Origin: Streptomyces odontomachi
GTDB lineage: Bacteria > Actinomycetota > Actinomycetes > Streptomycetales > Streptomycetaceae
Reading direction: 5' to 3'
NCBI RefSeq assembly: GCF_024435355.1
Contig: NZ_JAMJWG010000002.1
Coordinates: forward strand, 248,001 to 312,000
DNA: 64,000 nt
Shown here: positions 17,775-25,756 of the stretch, in pieces
How positions within the stretch are numbered: position 1 is the stretch's first letter
Layout: every line of letters starts with the position of its first letter
The notes under the pieces: model-generated
Database searches by the model: none
Told to the model about the DNA's origin: nothing
The model's input: the letters and a program-made list of their open reading frames with translations, nothing else
Translations under genes and position numbers: made by a program

Positions 17775-18044
17775 ATGACCGTGACGCCCCGCCGCTACAC
17801 CGTGGCCCTCAAACCCCGGGTCGCCGATGCGCAGGGCCATACCGACCACGGCGACAGCCTGCGCACGGCGGTCGTCGAGGCGACCGGTGAGCTGGGCGCT
17901 TCGGGCTATCCGCGCTATGCGGGGCACGGCATGCGGGCGGACATCGATCCCGAGACCGGCGCCATCGAGGCCATCACGGTCGACGGCGACGAGTTGCCCT
18001 ACGGCTGGGTGGCCGAGACCGTCGGCGAGGCGAACGGCCGGTAG
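17775..18044 (+). CDS. Small protein of unknown function
   Basis: An 89-residue acidic cytoplasmic protein without signal peptide or membrane segment. I do not recognise a family. The sequence is mostly beta-like, with RRYTVALKPRVADAQGHTDH near the start, a YPRYAGHGMRADIDPETGA centre and a DGDELPYGWVAETVGEANG end. Codon use is typical of the window (strong GC3), which supports it as real. The ATG at 17775 follows a short CGGGAG. It lies between the dehydrogenase and the MarR regulator on the same strand, 93 nt after the former, but with no clear functional tie. Confidence 0.6.
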   Translation: MTVTPRRYTVALKPRVADAQGHTDHGDSLRTAVVEATGELGASGYPRYAGHGMRADIDPETGAIEAITVDGDELPYGWVAETVGEANGR

Positions 18045-18124
18045 TCGTAGCCGGCGTCCACGCAGCGGTGCCCCGCGCCGCGGTGCTGCGGCACGGATCC
18101 TGTCGACGGGCTTCCCAAGAATCA

Positions 18125-18141
18125 AGTTGTACTCTACAACT
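18125..18141. promoter_or_regulatory. Palindromic operator upstream of MarR gene
   Basis: AGTTGTACTCTACAACT is a perfect 7-bp inverted repeat (AGTTGTA/TACAACT) around CTC. It lies 73 nt before the MarR start and abuts a TAGATA hexamer that could be the -10. TTGTA...TACAA dyads suit a MarR-family dimer, so autoregulation is likely. It stands out in GC-rich surroundings. Confidence 0.75.
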
Positions 18142-18213
18142 AGATAGTGGACGTGAGGGGACCCGGCGCGCACGCGCCGACGCGCCCACCCGCCGGCGAG
18201 AGGACATGCGGTC

Positions 18214-18783
18214 GTGATGTCAGGGCACCAGACGACCGGGCGGGCCACCGACGACGGCGAACGGCCGGCCACTTCGCGGTCGCACCCGGTGGGGCGTCGG
18301 GCCGCCCGGGACGCGGCCGTCGAGACCATCCACCGCGAGCTGACCGTGTTCGCCCGGCGCGCCAGGGCCACCGCCGGGCGGATGCACCCGCAGTTGTCCC
18401 TGGTCGCGTACACCCTGCTCAGCCATCTGGAGGAGCGGGGCGGCTGCCGGGCCACGGACCTGGCGGCGCACTACGCGCTGGACAAGTCGACGGTGAGCCG
18501 GCAGGTGGCAGCCCTGGAGCGGGACGGCCTGGTACACCGCCGGGTGGACCCCGAGGACCATCGCGGCCAGGTGCTGGACCTGACCCCGGAGGGCACCGGC
18601 ATCCTCGCCGAGGTCACCGAGAGTCGCCGGGCCGCCTTCGAATCCCGCCTCGCCGGCTGGCCGCCGGCCGACCTCCTCCGGTTCGCCGACTTCCTGCGGC
18701 GCTACAACGAGGCCGCGTCCCGGCCCGACGACGACCCGACGGCGCCGGCCGCGCCGCCGGGGCCGCCGCCCGAAGCCGCCTGA
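18214..18783 (+). CDS. MarR family transcriptional regulator
   Basis: A 189-residue winged-helix regulator. The core (~35-165) has the MarR layout: an N-terminal dimerisation helix, LSLVAYTLLSHLEERGGCRA, the recognition helix ALDKSTVSRQVAALERDGLV, and the wing HRRVDPEDHRGQVLDLTPEG with the conserved D-x-R-x5-L-T-x-x-G. Pro/Ala-rich tails at both ends are probably disordered. MarR proteins usually repress themselves and a neighbour until a ligand or oxidant binds; the perfect dyad at 18125-18141 is the likely operator. The start is GTG 18214 or ATG 18217, with GAGAGGA upstream. The next gene is convergent, so the target beyond itself is not obvious. Confidence 0.92.
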   Translation: MMSGHQTTGRATDDGERPATSRSHPVGRRAARDAAVETIHRELTVFARRARATAGRMHPQLSLVAYTLLSHLEERGGCRATDLAAHYALDKSTVSRQVAALERDGLVHRRVDPEDHRGQVLDLTPEGTGILAEVTESRRAAFESRLAGWPPADLLRFADFLRRYNEAASRPDDDPTAPAAPPGPPPEAA

Positions 18784-18816
18784 GCCCGTCGCGCACCCCG
18801 CGCGCGTCCCTCGTCC

Positions 18817-19560
18817 CTACACCGCCTCGACCGCCCGCGCCTCCGGCAGGTGCTCCGGTACGCGGGCGGTGCGGAACATCGCCGGGCGGCGCTGGCGGAA
18901 GCCCAGGGACTCGTAGAGCGCCCTCGCGCCGGTGTTGCGCATGGCGACGTGCAGGAACGGGGTCTCGCCCCGGGCCCTGATACCCGCGGCGACCGCGCGC
19001 ACGAGTCGGGTCGCCAGGCCCTGCCCGCGATACTCCTGGTCGGTGCAGACCGCGCTGATCTCTGTCCAGCCGGGCGGGTGCAGCCGCTCCCCCGCCATCG
19101 CGACCAGCCGGCCGTCGCGCCACACGCCGAGATAGTCGCCGAGCAGGATGCTGCGCGGCAGGAAGGGTCCGGGCTCGGTGCGCGCCACCAGGTCGAGCAT
19201 CTGCGGTACGTCCGCGGGGGTGAGGGGCTTGGCCTCGCCGTCGAAGGCCGCGTCGACTCCGTCGTCGACGTACTGGGCGCCGGGCAGCTGCCCGGTGACC
19301 TCCCAGTCCGACGGCAGGGCCACCCGCACCCCGGGGAAGTGGATCGAGGCGCCGGGACCGGCGAGCGCCGCGACATCCGCCCAGTCGTCGGGACGCGGGT
19401 CGGTGGGCAGGGCGAGCCACGGCGAGACGTCGACCGGGTAGCGCAGCACCCGTCCGCAGCGTTCGGCCAGGTGGGCGTGCGGGCCCGTCAGGGCGCTGTA
19501 GGCGGGGTTGTCCAGCGGATGCGGGAGGGCCGGCGGATGCGGCATGGACGCTGCCCTCAC
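18817..19560 (-). CDS. GNAT family N-acetyltransferase
   Basis: A 247-residue acetyltransferase with the GNAT fold in the C-terminal half. The acetyl-CoA pyrophosphate loop is visible as TDQEYRGQGLATRLVRAVAA (the Q/R-x-x-G-x-G/A motif), and the last conserved strand and helix as FLHVAMRNTGARALYESLGF. The N-terminal half (~1-115) contains VRVALPSDWEVTGQLPGAQY and is an extra domain seen in FR47-like GNATs. The substrate is unknown. The GTG start overlaps the stop of the upstream oxidoreductase gene (GTGA), implying translational coupling; an ATG at 19545 is an alternative. Confidence 0.85.
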   Translation of the reverse strand: MRAASMPHPPALPHPLDNPAYSALTGPHAHLAERCGRVLRYPVDVSPWLALPTDPRPDDWADVAALAGPGASIHFPGVRVALPSDWEVTGQLPGAQYVDDGVDAAFDGEAKPLTPADVPQMLDLVARTEPGPFLPRSILLGDYLGVWRDGRLVAMAGERLHPPGWTEISAVCTDQEYRGQGLATRLVRAVAAGIRARGETPFLHVAMRNTGARALYESLGFRQRRPAMFRTARVPEHLPEARAVEAV

Positions 19561-20477
19561 GCCCCCACCTCGATGACGACCTTGCCGCGGGCGTGCCCTT
19601 CCTCCACCGCGCGGAGCGCCGGGCCGGCCTGCTCCAGCGGGAAGGTGCGGGTGACGTGCGGGGTGAGCCGTCCGTCCACCACCAGGGCGGCCACCTCGTC
19701 GAGTACGGCCGCGGTGCGGGCGCGCTCCACGCCGGCGCCGCCGAGCCGGGCGACGGTCGCCCGGTCCGCTGCGGTGATCAGTTTCGAACGGTCCTCGAGC
19801 AGACCTGCGGCGGCTTCCAGCGCGTCACCGCCCACCAGGTCGTACACCGCGTCGATGCCGTCCGGTGCCGCGGCCCGCACCCGCTCGGCGAGATCCGGCC
19901 CGGAGGGCACGTGGATCGCGCCGAGCGACTCGACGAAGTCCTTCTTGCCCTCGCTCGCCACCCCCACGACCCGCAGTCCGCGGACGCGGGCGATCTGGAT
20001 GGCGGCCACGCCGACGCCGCCCCCCGCGCCGGTGATCAGCAGCACTGCGCCGGCCGGCAGGTCCAGTTGGCGCACGCCGTCGTAGGCGGTGGCGGCGGCG
20101 ACGGGCAGGGCGGCCGCATCGGTGAAGGAGAGAGCGGCCGGCTTGCGTGCGGCGACCGTCACGGGGAGCAGGGTGTGCTCGACGTATCCGCCGGTGAGCG
20201 AGCTGCCGAAGACCGCGTCGCCGGGCGCGAACCCTTCGACGCCCGGCCCCACCCGTTCGACGATCCCGGCGACCTCGCTGCCGAAGGCGACCGGCAGTTG
20301 TGCAGGCGGGGCACCCGGCCGGCGAAAGCCGGTGCGCAGCTTCCAGTCCACCGGGTTGACCCCCGCGGCCCTGACGGCGACGAGCAGCTCGCCGGCGCCC
20401 GGCTCGGGTGCCGGGCGGTCGATGAAGGTCTCCACCTCCGGCCCGCCGAACGCGGTGTACACATACGCCTTGCCCAT
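19557..20477 (-). CDS. NADP-dependent quinone-oxidoreductase-like MDR protein
   Basis: A 306-residue medium-chain dehydrogenase/reductase of the zinc-free quinone oxidoreductase branch. It opens MGKAYVYTAFGGPEVETF, has the GroES-like domain with AAGVNPVDWKLRTG, and the nucleotide-binding motif LLITGAGGGVGVAAIQIA near residue 140. The zinc-ligand Cys/His of alcohol dehydrogenases are absent, as in this branch. Such enzymes reduce quinones or enones with NADPH in the cytoplasm, often in stress response. The ATG at 20475-20477 is preceded by GAGGAG. It is translationally coupled to the GNAT gene. Confidence 0.88.
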   Translation of the reverse strand: MGKAYVYTAFGGPEVETFIDRPAPEPGAGELLVAVRAAGVNPVDWKLRTGFRRPGAPPAQLPVAFGSEVAGIVERVGPGVEGFAPGDAVFGSSLTGGYVEHTLLPVTVAARKPAALSFTDAAALPVAAATAYDGVRQLDLPAGAVLLITGAGGGVGVAAIQIARVRGLRVVGVASEGKKDFVESLGAIHVPSGPDLAERVRAAAPDGIDAVYDLVGGDALEAAAGLLEDRSKLITAADRATVARLGGAGVERARTAAVLDEVAALVVDGRLTPHVTRTFPLEQAGPALRAVEEGHARGKVVIEVGA

Positions 20478-20784
20478 GTACTCCTCACTCTCCTCACGGC
20501 ACCGCTCCACCGGTCTGCCCGGCGTCGCCGTGGTGCTTCTGCCATCCTTGCGGCCGGCCGCCAGGTGCAAGGACGGCGGGGTGCGGCACATTCCCGGTTT
20601 CGGGAATCCGTCATGCTGCCGTCACATCGCGTGCGCGCTTCGGTCCCTCGATCACACCCATCACCCCTCACCCCTCGCCCAACTGTGCGAAGCGCCAGGG
20701 GGCGCTGGCAGCACCCACCGCCTCCGCGGGTCAGCGGTCACCTGACGCATTCACCCCCGGCGCACGACCGGCCTCGTTAACAAT
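20478..20784. other. Divergent intergenic region
   Basis: Promoter region for the minus-strand oxidoreductase and plus-strand DUF5954-like gene. A GTTAACAAT patch at 20776-20784 is the only AT-rich element. No other structure seen. Confidence 0.45.
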
Positions 20785-21810
20785 ATGCGCATGACTGATG
20801 ACTGGAAGCGACAGATGGATCGGCTTCACGCGGCCCTGGTGCGCCGTGATGACCCCGCCGCCTGGGTGACCGAGGCCGATGCCGTGGACGCCTCCTACCG
20901 CTACCCCTATGTCGCCCTGCGTGGGCCCGTCTTCGGTCTTGCCGCACAGGACCCGCGTACGGGGTCGCACTGGAGTCTGGTGCGGCCGGTGACGAACGGC
21001 ACCCCGCAGCAGGCCCGTGACGAGTTGAACTCGCTGCTGTGGTTCAGGGCCAAGGACGACACCGACGACCGCGCCGTGCGGCGCGCGTTACTGGCGGCGG
21101 TGGACGTGCTGGACCGCGAGCCGGTCAACGAGGTCGACGTCCTCGGGGTCCGCTACCGCGTGGTGCGCGGGGACGAGTTCGCCCGCAGCGACAAGGACGG
21201 CAACCTGGAGCCGCCTCGCCCGACCGACGTCGAGCCGGTCGACCTGACCTGGGACAAGGACGACAAGAGCCCGTCGCCGGACATCGACTTCGCCCTCGAC
21301 GCGGACCGCGAGGACGGCGTGATGGCGGGTGCCATGAAGTTGGGGCTGCGGGACTTCACCTACGCCGGGCCGCGTTTTCCCACCGATGTGCGCAAGGACT
21401 CCGAACAGGCGGTCACGGCCTGCCCGGACATCGTCCTGCTGCCCGTCGGCTTCGGGGTCGCCGAGCGCAACGGCAAGGGCTGGCTGCCGCGTGGCTCCCT
21501 GATGTCCACGCCGCACGGCGCGCGGCAGCTCCTGTACGGACAGCTGACCGAGACCTGGCCCCTGGTCCGCGACTTCGACGCGGACCAGAAGGCGGTGTAC
21601 GCGCAGGCCGCCGAGGAGTTCAGGGCCGCGGGCCGCGCCAATGAAGTGCGGGTGTCCGGCAGCCTGTTCAGGATCTCCCGCATCGAGCGCTTCGTACGCG
21701 TGGGCCCCGATGGACCGGAACAACCCAGGGCCTCGGACCAGGACGGCTACGGCCCGATGAAGATCCACCCGACCATGGACGAGGACGGCACCCTGCACTA
21801 CGACGACTGA
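20785..21810 (+). CDS. DUF5954-like protein with an in-frame TTA codon
   Basis: A 341-residue cytoplasmic protein without signal or membrane segments. The segment YPYVALRGPVFGLAAQDP near residue 40 and the later VVRGDEFARSDKDGNLEPPR match my memory of the Streptomyces DUF5954 family, whose function is unknown. Codon 102, at 21088-21090, is TTA, the codon read by the developmentally controlled bldA tRNA in Streptomyces; so full-length product may appear only late in growth. No Shine-Dalgarno is visible; a second ATG at 20791, eight bases beyond a TAACAA hexamer, would give a leaderless message and is an equally good start. The gene stands alone between divergent and distant neighbours. Confidence 0.72.
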   Translation: MRMTDDWKRQMDRLHAALVRRDDPAAWVTEADAVDASYRYPYVALRGPVFGLAAQDPRTGSHWSLVRPVTNGTPQQARDELNSLLWFRAKDDTDDRAVRRALLAAVDVLDREPVNEVDVLGVRYRVVRGDEFARSDKDGNLEPPRPTDVEPVDLTWDKDDKSPSPDIDFALDADREDGVMAGAMKLGLRDFTYAGPRFPTDVRKDSEQAVTACPDIVLLPVGFGVAERNGKGWLPRGSLMSTPHGARQLLYGQLTETWPLVRDFDADQKAVYAQAAEEFRAAGRANEVRVSGSLFRISRIERFVRVGPDGPEQPRASDQDGYGPMKIHPTMDEDGTLHYDD

Positions 21811-22491
21811 AGCGATGGCTGCGCCACGGCGCCGCATGGCCGGGAGCGCGGGAAGCCGCGGTCGACGGGTGGACCGCGTCGCTTCCGGCGCGGTGCTCGC
21901 CGCGGTGGACAGTCCCGCGGCGAGCACCGCCGGAACCGGTACGGCACCCTCCCGCGTGGCGCCGCCGGGACCGGTGCCGCTTCCTGCGACACGGCACCGG
22001 TCTGATGGTCACAACACCGAACGCGCCGACGGCAACCGCGGTGCCGACGGGGCCGGTTGCGGCTATGCCTGACGGCTGCCGCCGAGCCTGGTCCTGGTCT
22101 CCCTGCCCCGGCCGGCCGGTTCTATGCCGCACAGGCCGCATCCTCCCGGCGGCTCCTGCTCTCCCCAGGGCGGGCTGACGACGGTGCAGCTCGACGCAAC
22201 GGCCACGGACATGCCTCCGAGGGCGACTCCCGACACCTCGATGCCTCACCCGGTCGGTGACCGGTTCACGATGTCGTCGCCGCGATCCTAGGCTCCGCCG
22301 CGGGCCCGGTCGAGCTGGATACGGCCGTACCGGTGCCCCCGCTCACCCCTCCCCCACACCGCGCACCCGCCGGCGGCCCGACCGCCCTCGGGCCCGCGGA
22401 CGGGGCCCGGGCTGCTCCGGTCGCGTGAACCGCACGGCGTGCCGCGGGGGAGCTCAGCGATGTCCTGCGCGCCATATGACATTGAGGAGAA
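21811..22491. other. Long intergenic stretch, nothing recognised
   Basis: About 680 bases without a credible reading frame on either strand. Frames here show no family-like sequence. The promoter of the polysaccharide deacetylase should lie towards 22440-22480. Confidence 0.5.
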
Positions 22492-23442
22492 ATGCGATCC
22501 GATAATCATATGAATACGCGCCGATGGCTCTTGCTGAGCGCGCTCGGAATCGGAGCGGCCGCGGCGACCGGCTCGGCCGTCGTGCTCACCAGGACCACGG
22601 ACCACGCCAGTTCATCCGCTCACCGGCCGGCGCCGGGCCCTTCGGGAACGTCCGGTCACAAGAAGGCCGGCAAGGGCACGCCCAGCCCGTCCAAAGGACC
22701 CCACCGGCCCTCCGGAGGCTCCCGCCGCAAGTCGAGCGGGCCCCGTCCGGGCTCCGTGCCCGTCGAAGCGGGTCTGCGCCAGACCTACCGGCTGCGGCCG
22801 GTCGCCGGCGAGTACGCGATCGGGAGTACGGTCCTGCATCCGCAGATCCGCAAGCACGCCCAGCTGACCCTGCCGGGATCCGGTCGCTACATCGCCCTGA
22901 CCTTCGACGACGGTCCCCACCCGGACTACACCCCGAAGGTGCTGTCCGTGCTGCGCACGTACCGCATCCAGGCCACGTTCTTCGTCATCGGCGAGAACGC
23001 CGCCGCCTTCCCCAAGCTGCTGCACGACATCGCGGCGGGCGGGCACGTGGTGGCCAACCACAGCTACACGCACCCGCTGTTGACCAGCCTCTCCACGGCC
23101 AAGGTCAGGCAGGAACTGGGCAGGACGAGCGACGTCATCGAGAAGGTGCTGGACGCGCCGCCGCGCTGGTGCCGTGCGCCGTACGGGGAGTGGGACGCGC
23201 GCTCCCTGAAGGTCTGCGCCCAGCTCGGCATGGAGCCCCTCGGCTGGTCGCTGGACACCAACGACTGGGCCCGGCCCGGCATCGCCAAGATCGAGAAGGC
23301 GGTCACCCACGGCGTCGAACCGGGCAGCGTCATCCTCCAGCACGACGGTGGCGGCAACCGGGCCCAGACGGTGCGCGCCATCACCGACTATCTGCCCCGA
23401 CTGCTGGACAAGGGCTACGTGTTCGTGCGTCCGCACACCTGA
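22492..23442 (+). CDS. Polysaccharide deacetylase (CE4 family), secreted or anchored
   Basis: A 316-residue carbohydrate esterase family 4 protein. An N-terminal hydrophobic stretch RWLLLSALGIGAAAATGSAV after two Arg acts as signal or anchor, followed by a Ser/Pro/Lys-rich linker (~35-95). The NodB domain (~135-316) has all five motifs: TFDDGPHPDYTP (catalytic base Asp and metal Asp), H-S-Y-T-H-P (metal His pair), R-A-P-Y-G-E-W, W-S-L-D-T-N-D-W, and I-L-Q-H-D with the catalytic His. It removes acetyl groups from peptidoglycan or chitin-like polymers outside the cell. GAGGAGAA directly before the ATG fixes the start. Followed after 5 nt by a small hairpin. Confidence 0.93.
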   Translation: MRSDNHMNTRRWLLLSALGIGAAAATGSAVVLTRTTDHASSSAHRPAPGPSGTSGHKKAGKGTPSPSKGPHRPSGGSRRKSSGPRPGSVPVEAGLRQTYRLRPVAGEYAIGSTVLHPQIRKHAQLTLPGSGRYIALTFDDGPHPDYTPKVLSVLRTYRIQATFFVIGENAAAFPKLLHDIAAGGHVVANHSYTHPLLTSLSTAKVRQELGRTSDVIEKVLDAPPRWCRAPYGEWDARSLKVCAQLGMEPLGWSLDTNDWARPGIAKIEKAVTHGVEPGSVILQHDGGGNRAQTVRAITDYLPRLLDKGYVFVRPHT

Positions 23443-23447
23443 GCCGG

Positions 23448-23465
23448 CACGCGCGGCGGCGCGTG
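23448..23465 (+). terminator. Small hairpin after deacetylase gene
   Basis: CACGCGC pairs with GCGCGTG around a 4-nt loop, five bases after the stop. Weak T content downstream. Confidence 0.45.
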
Positions 23466-23491
23466 GAGCTGTCCATGATGCGGTCAGCCCT

Positions 23492-23521
23492 TTGACCACG
23501 CCCCGCCGCCACGGCTACCTT
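23492..23521 (+). promoter_or_regulatory. Promoter for the first cysteine leader peptide
   Basis: TTGACC at 23492-23497 and TACCTT at 23516-23521 are separated by 18 nt. A start site about 7-8 nt past the -10 falls on or next to the leader ATG at 23529, so the message would be leaderless. Confidence 0.6.
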
Positions 23522-23528
23522 GCGGCAC

Positions 23529-23609
23529 ATGCAGCGATCGGCACATCTCACGGTTCGGGGGCACGTCGACCTGAAGCGTGTGTGCTCCGCCGCGTGTCGG
23601 CAGCCCTGA
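23529..23609 (+). CDS. Short cysteine-containing leader peptide (HVDL type)
   Basis: A 26-residue reading frame, MQRSAHLTVRG then HVDLKRVCSAACRQP, ending TGA. The segment H-V-D-L-x-R-x-x-S-A-x-C-R matches the short actinobacterial leader peptides that stand in front of cysteine, sulfonate and other sulfur genes. Two Cys codons (TGC, TGT) near the end would stall ribosomes when Cys-tRNA is scarce. No Shine-Dalgarno is present, and the promoter spacing suggests a leaderless start, as is common for such peptides. The next gene, a ROK regulator, begins 276 nt downstream, and the sulfonate-type operon follows that. Confidence 0.75.
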   Translation: MQRSAHLTVRGHVDLKRVCSAACRQP

Positions 23610-23885
23610 GCGTACGGCGGCACCTTTCGCCCCGTACGGCTGTTCCGCACGCACCACGACCCTGAGGACCGGGACGGGCGCGGCCGGCGGCTTCCTCCCG
23701 CTGCCGGCGCCCCCCATCAGTCCACGGCGTCGGTCACGAGCATCCGGTGCGTCCCGGCCGTGGCGACCTCGCCCGGCCCCGCCGCGAGCCCGGTCCGCAC
23801 CGGGCCCGCCGGTACGTCGCCGGGCCCTGCCCCCTGGCCGGGCCCTCCGGCGCAGCCATGCGCTGCCGCATCCCGGAAGGCATCC

Positions 23886-25199
23886 GTGAACGGATCACCG
23901 GCGCACCCGCGCCGCCGCACCGCACCGCGTCACCCCGACGCACCGCCCACCGCGCCACCCCGCCGTCCGCCGGCCACCCGGGCGGTGCTCGGCGCCATCC
24001 TCGACCACGGTCCCGTCGCCCGCAGCGCCGTTGCCCGGCTCACCGGCCTGTCGCCGGCCTCGGTCACCGGGCACTGCGGGCACCTGCTGGCGCGCGGGCT
24101 GATCCGGGAGGCCGCGGCGACCAGCGGGCCACGTGGCCTCGGACGGCCGCACATACCCCTGGAGATAGACACCGAACGCCATGTGGTGGCCGGTGCGCAC
24201 ATCGCCGTGCGACACACCACGTTGTCCCTGATGGACCTGCGTGGCCGGATCGTGGCGGAGGACCGTGAACCCCACCGCGGCACCGCCCCCGACCAGGTGC
24301 TGGACCGGCTCGCTGCACGGCTGCCCGCGCTGGTGTCCGGGCACGCCGCGGACCGTACGGTGCTGGCGCTCGGCGTGGCCACCGGACACCGGGTGGATCC
24401 ACGCACCGGCGTGATCGTGGACCATCCGCAGCTCGGCTGGCGAAACGTGCCGGCACGGGACGTGCTGGCCACCGCGACCGGGCTGCCGGTGCACGTGGAC
24501 GGGCACGCCCGGGCACTGGCCCGCGCCGAACAGCTCATCGGCGAGTCGTCGAGTCGCACCAGCGCCGTGCTGCTGTTCGTCGGCACGGTCGTGGACGCCG
24601 CCTTCGCCACCGGTGGCCTGGTCCATCTGGGACCGCATTCGGGTGCAGGCAGCGTCGCCCATCTTCCGGTCGGCGGGCGGGATCCGGCGCCCGGCGCGGA
24701 GCGGAACGAGGGCCCGACCCCCGCGGAGGGCTCACCGGAGCGATGCGCGTGCGGTGCCCCCGACTGCCTCCAGGCACAGGTGTCGGAACCCGCCCTGGTG
24801 CGGCGGGCCGCACGGCGCGGACTGTCCGTGCCCGACTTCCCGGCACTGCTCGAACGGGCCCTGCGGGGTGATCCCGTGGCGTGTGCGGTCTTCGTGGACC
24901 GGGCCCGACGGGTCGGCCGGGCCGCCGCTTTGCTGCTCGACATGTTCGATCCCGATGTGCTGGTGGTGGTCGAACCGGCGTCCGGACGGCTGCCGGAGTG
25001 CCTTGCCGCGCTGCGGGCGGAGGTGAAGCGGCGGTCCTGGGCGGGCGAGGCCGCGGCCACGGCGGTCGTGCCGAGCAGCTTCACCGGCTCCGTGTTGGCG
25101 GTGGCGGGCGCCGCGGTGGCGCTGGGGGCGCTGTATGCGGACCCCCTTGGCGCCGGGGCCGCGCCCCCGTCCCGGTTCACCACCGCGGATTCGACTTAA
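23886..25199 (+). CDS. ROK family transcriptional regulator
   Basis: A 437-residue ROK-family protein with an N-terminal winged-helix domain (~25-100; PVARSAVARLTGLSPASVTG as the HTH, then LIREAAATSGPRGLGRPHIP as wing) and a C-terminal ROK/actin-like fold. The ROK zinc site is clear: C-A-C-G-A-P-D-C, giving the C-x-C-G-x3-C pattern. The sugar-kinase catalytic motif is poorly kept (ATGHRVDPRTGVI region lacks the D-I-G phosphate loop), so it is a regulator, not a kinase. The GTG start follows GGAAGG by five bases. Its position between two cysteine leader peptides and upstream of the monooxygenase operon suggests it controls that operon; similar ROK genes accompany sulfonate-type clusters in other actinomycetes, but the effector is unknown. 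Confidence 0.88.
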   Translation: MNGSPAHPRRRTAPRHPDAPPTAPPRRPPATRAVLGAILDHGPVARSAVARLTGLSPASVTGHCGHLLARGLIREAAATSGPRGLGRPHIPLEIDTERHVVAGAHIAVRHTTLSLMDLRGRIVAEDREPHRGTAPDQVLDRLAARLPALVSGHAADRTVLALGVATGHRVDPRTGVIVDHPQLGWRNVPARDVLATATGLPVHVDGHARALARAEQLIGESSSRTSAVLLFVGTVVDAAFATGGLVHLGPHSGAGSVAHLPVGGRDPAPGAERNEGPTPAEGSPERCACGAPDCLQAQVSEPALVRRAARRGLSVPDFPALLERALRGDPVACAVFVDRARRVGRAAALLLDMFDPDVLVVVEPASGRLPECLAALRAEVKRRSWAGEAAATAVVPSSFTGSVLAVAGAAVALGALYADPLGAGAAPPSRFTTADST

Positions 25200-25216
25200 T
25201 TCAACGATGTGCTTTC

Positions 25217-25246
25217 TTGACCGGCTCCCGTTCCGCCGAGGAAAAT
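25217..25246 (+). promoter_or_regulatory. Candidate promoter of the poly-Cys leader and operon
   Basis: TTGACC at 25217-25222 and GAAAAT at 25241-25246, spacing 18. The predicted start falls at about 25253, the A of the leader ATG. The -35 equals that of the upstream leader promoter; the -10 is weak. Confidence 0.45.
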
Positions 25247-25252
25247 GGATTC

Positions 25253-25372
25253 ATGAGCGACCCGCAGCGTCTTTTCCCGTATGCGCCCCTTTCGGCGCCG
25301 CACGAGGGCGTGGCCGCGTCGATGCCCATTCCGTCGGGCCGCTGCTGTTGTCGCCGCATGCGCCGCACATGA
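25253..25372 (+). CDS. Poly-cysteine leader peptide upstream of the sulfur operon
   Basis: A 39-residue frame opening MSDPQRLFPYAPL and ending P-S-G-R-C-C-C-R-R-M-R-R-T-stop. Three consecutive Cys codons (TGC TGT TGT) followed by Arg codons lie six codons before the stop. Poly-cysteine upstream frames that act as cysteine-responsive attenuators are known in mycobacteria; position here, ahead of a sulfur-scavenging operon, fits that role. GAGGAAAA seven bases before the ATG could be a Shine-Dalgarno, but the promoter above would give a leaderless message instead. A shorter 16-residue version could begin at ATG 25322. The first structural gene follows 384 nt later. Confidence 0.65.
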   Translation: MSDPQRLFPYAPLSAPHEGVAASMPIPSGRCCCRRMRRT

Positions 25373-25756
25373 CGCCAAGCCAGCGAAATTCTGACGTGTG
25401 ATCTGACATCGAGGCGGCCTTCTCCGTTCAGCCGGTCCGTCCGCACCGTGCCACACGTGCACTTTCGCACGCTCACATTCCGCGGCTCGCTCGCACATGC
25501 TTCGCTTCTCGCCTGCGCCCGCGCGTCTCCCATCCGACCTTGCATGCCTGCCCTTCATGGGCCCGCCACGGCGCGCCCATCCGTCATTCCGCATGCGCGG
25601 GTCCGAGCGTCACGGGGCAACGCTGCCGCGCTGCCGCGCCGTTCCCTTTTCCTCTTCGGCCCCCGATTCCCCTCCCTTTTCCGTCCTCCCTTTTCCGCCG
25701 GCCCTTTCCGCCTTCCCTTACCCGTCTTTGTGCCTATCTCCATCCCGGGAGACTCC
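25373..25756 (+). other. Long 5' leader of the sulfur operon
   Basis: A 384-nt untranslated stretch between the poly-Cys peptide and the flavin reductase. Only small hairpins are seen (for example CGTGC/GCACG near 25455-25475). Its distal third is the pyrimidine tract listed separately. Confidence 0.5.
25641..25745 (+). promoter_or_regulatory. Pyrimidine-rich, G-poor tract in the operon leader
   Basis: In these 105 bases I count 12 G and 4 A; all others are C or T, in runs such as TTCCCTTTTCCTC and CCTCCCTTTTCCG. A C-rich, G-poor, unstructured RNA of this length is what Rho utilisation sites look like. It ends right at the Shine-Dalgarno of the flavin reductase gene, so Rho or an RNA-binding protein here would decide read-through into the operon. 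Confidence 0.55.

Noticed and set aside
25373..25640. Classical attenuator hairpin pair after the poly-Cys peptide
   Set aside because: Only stems of about 5 bp were found and none with a T-run, so an intrinsic terminator mechanism is not supported by eye.
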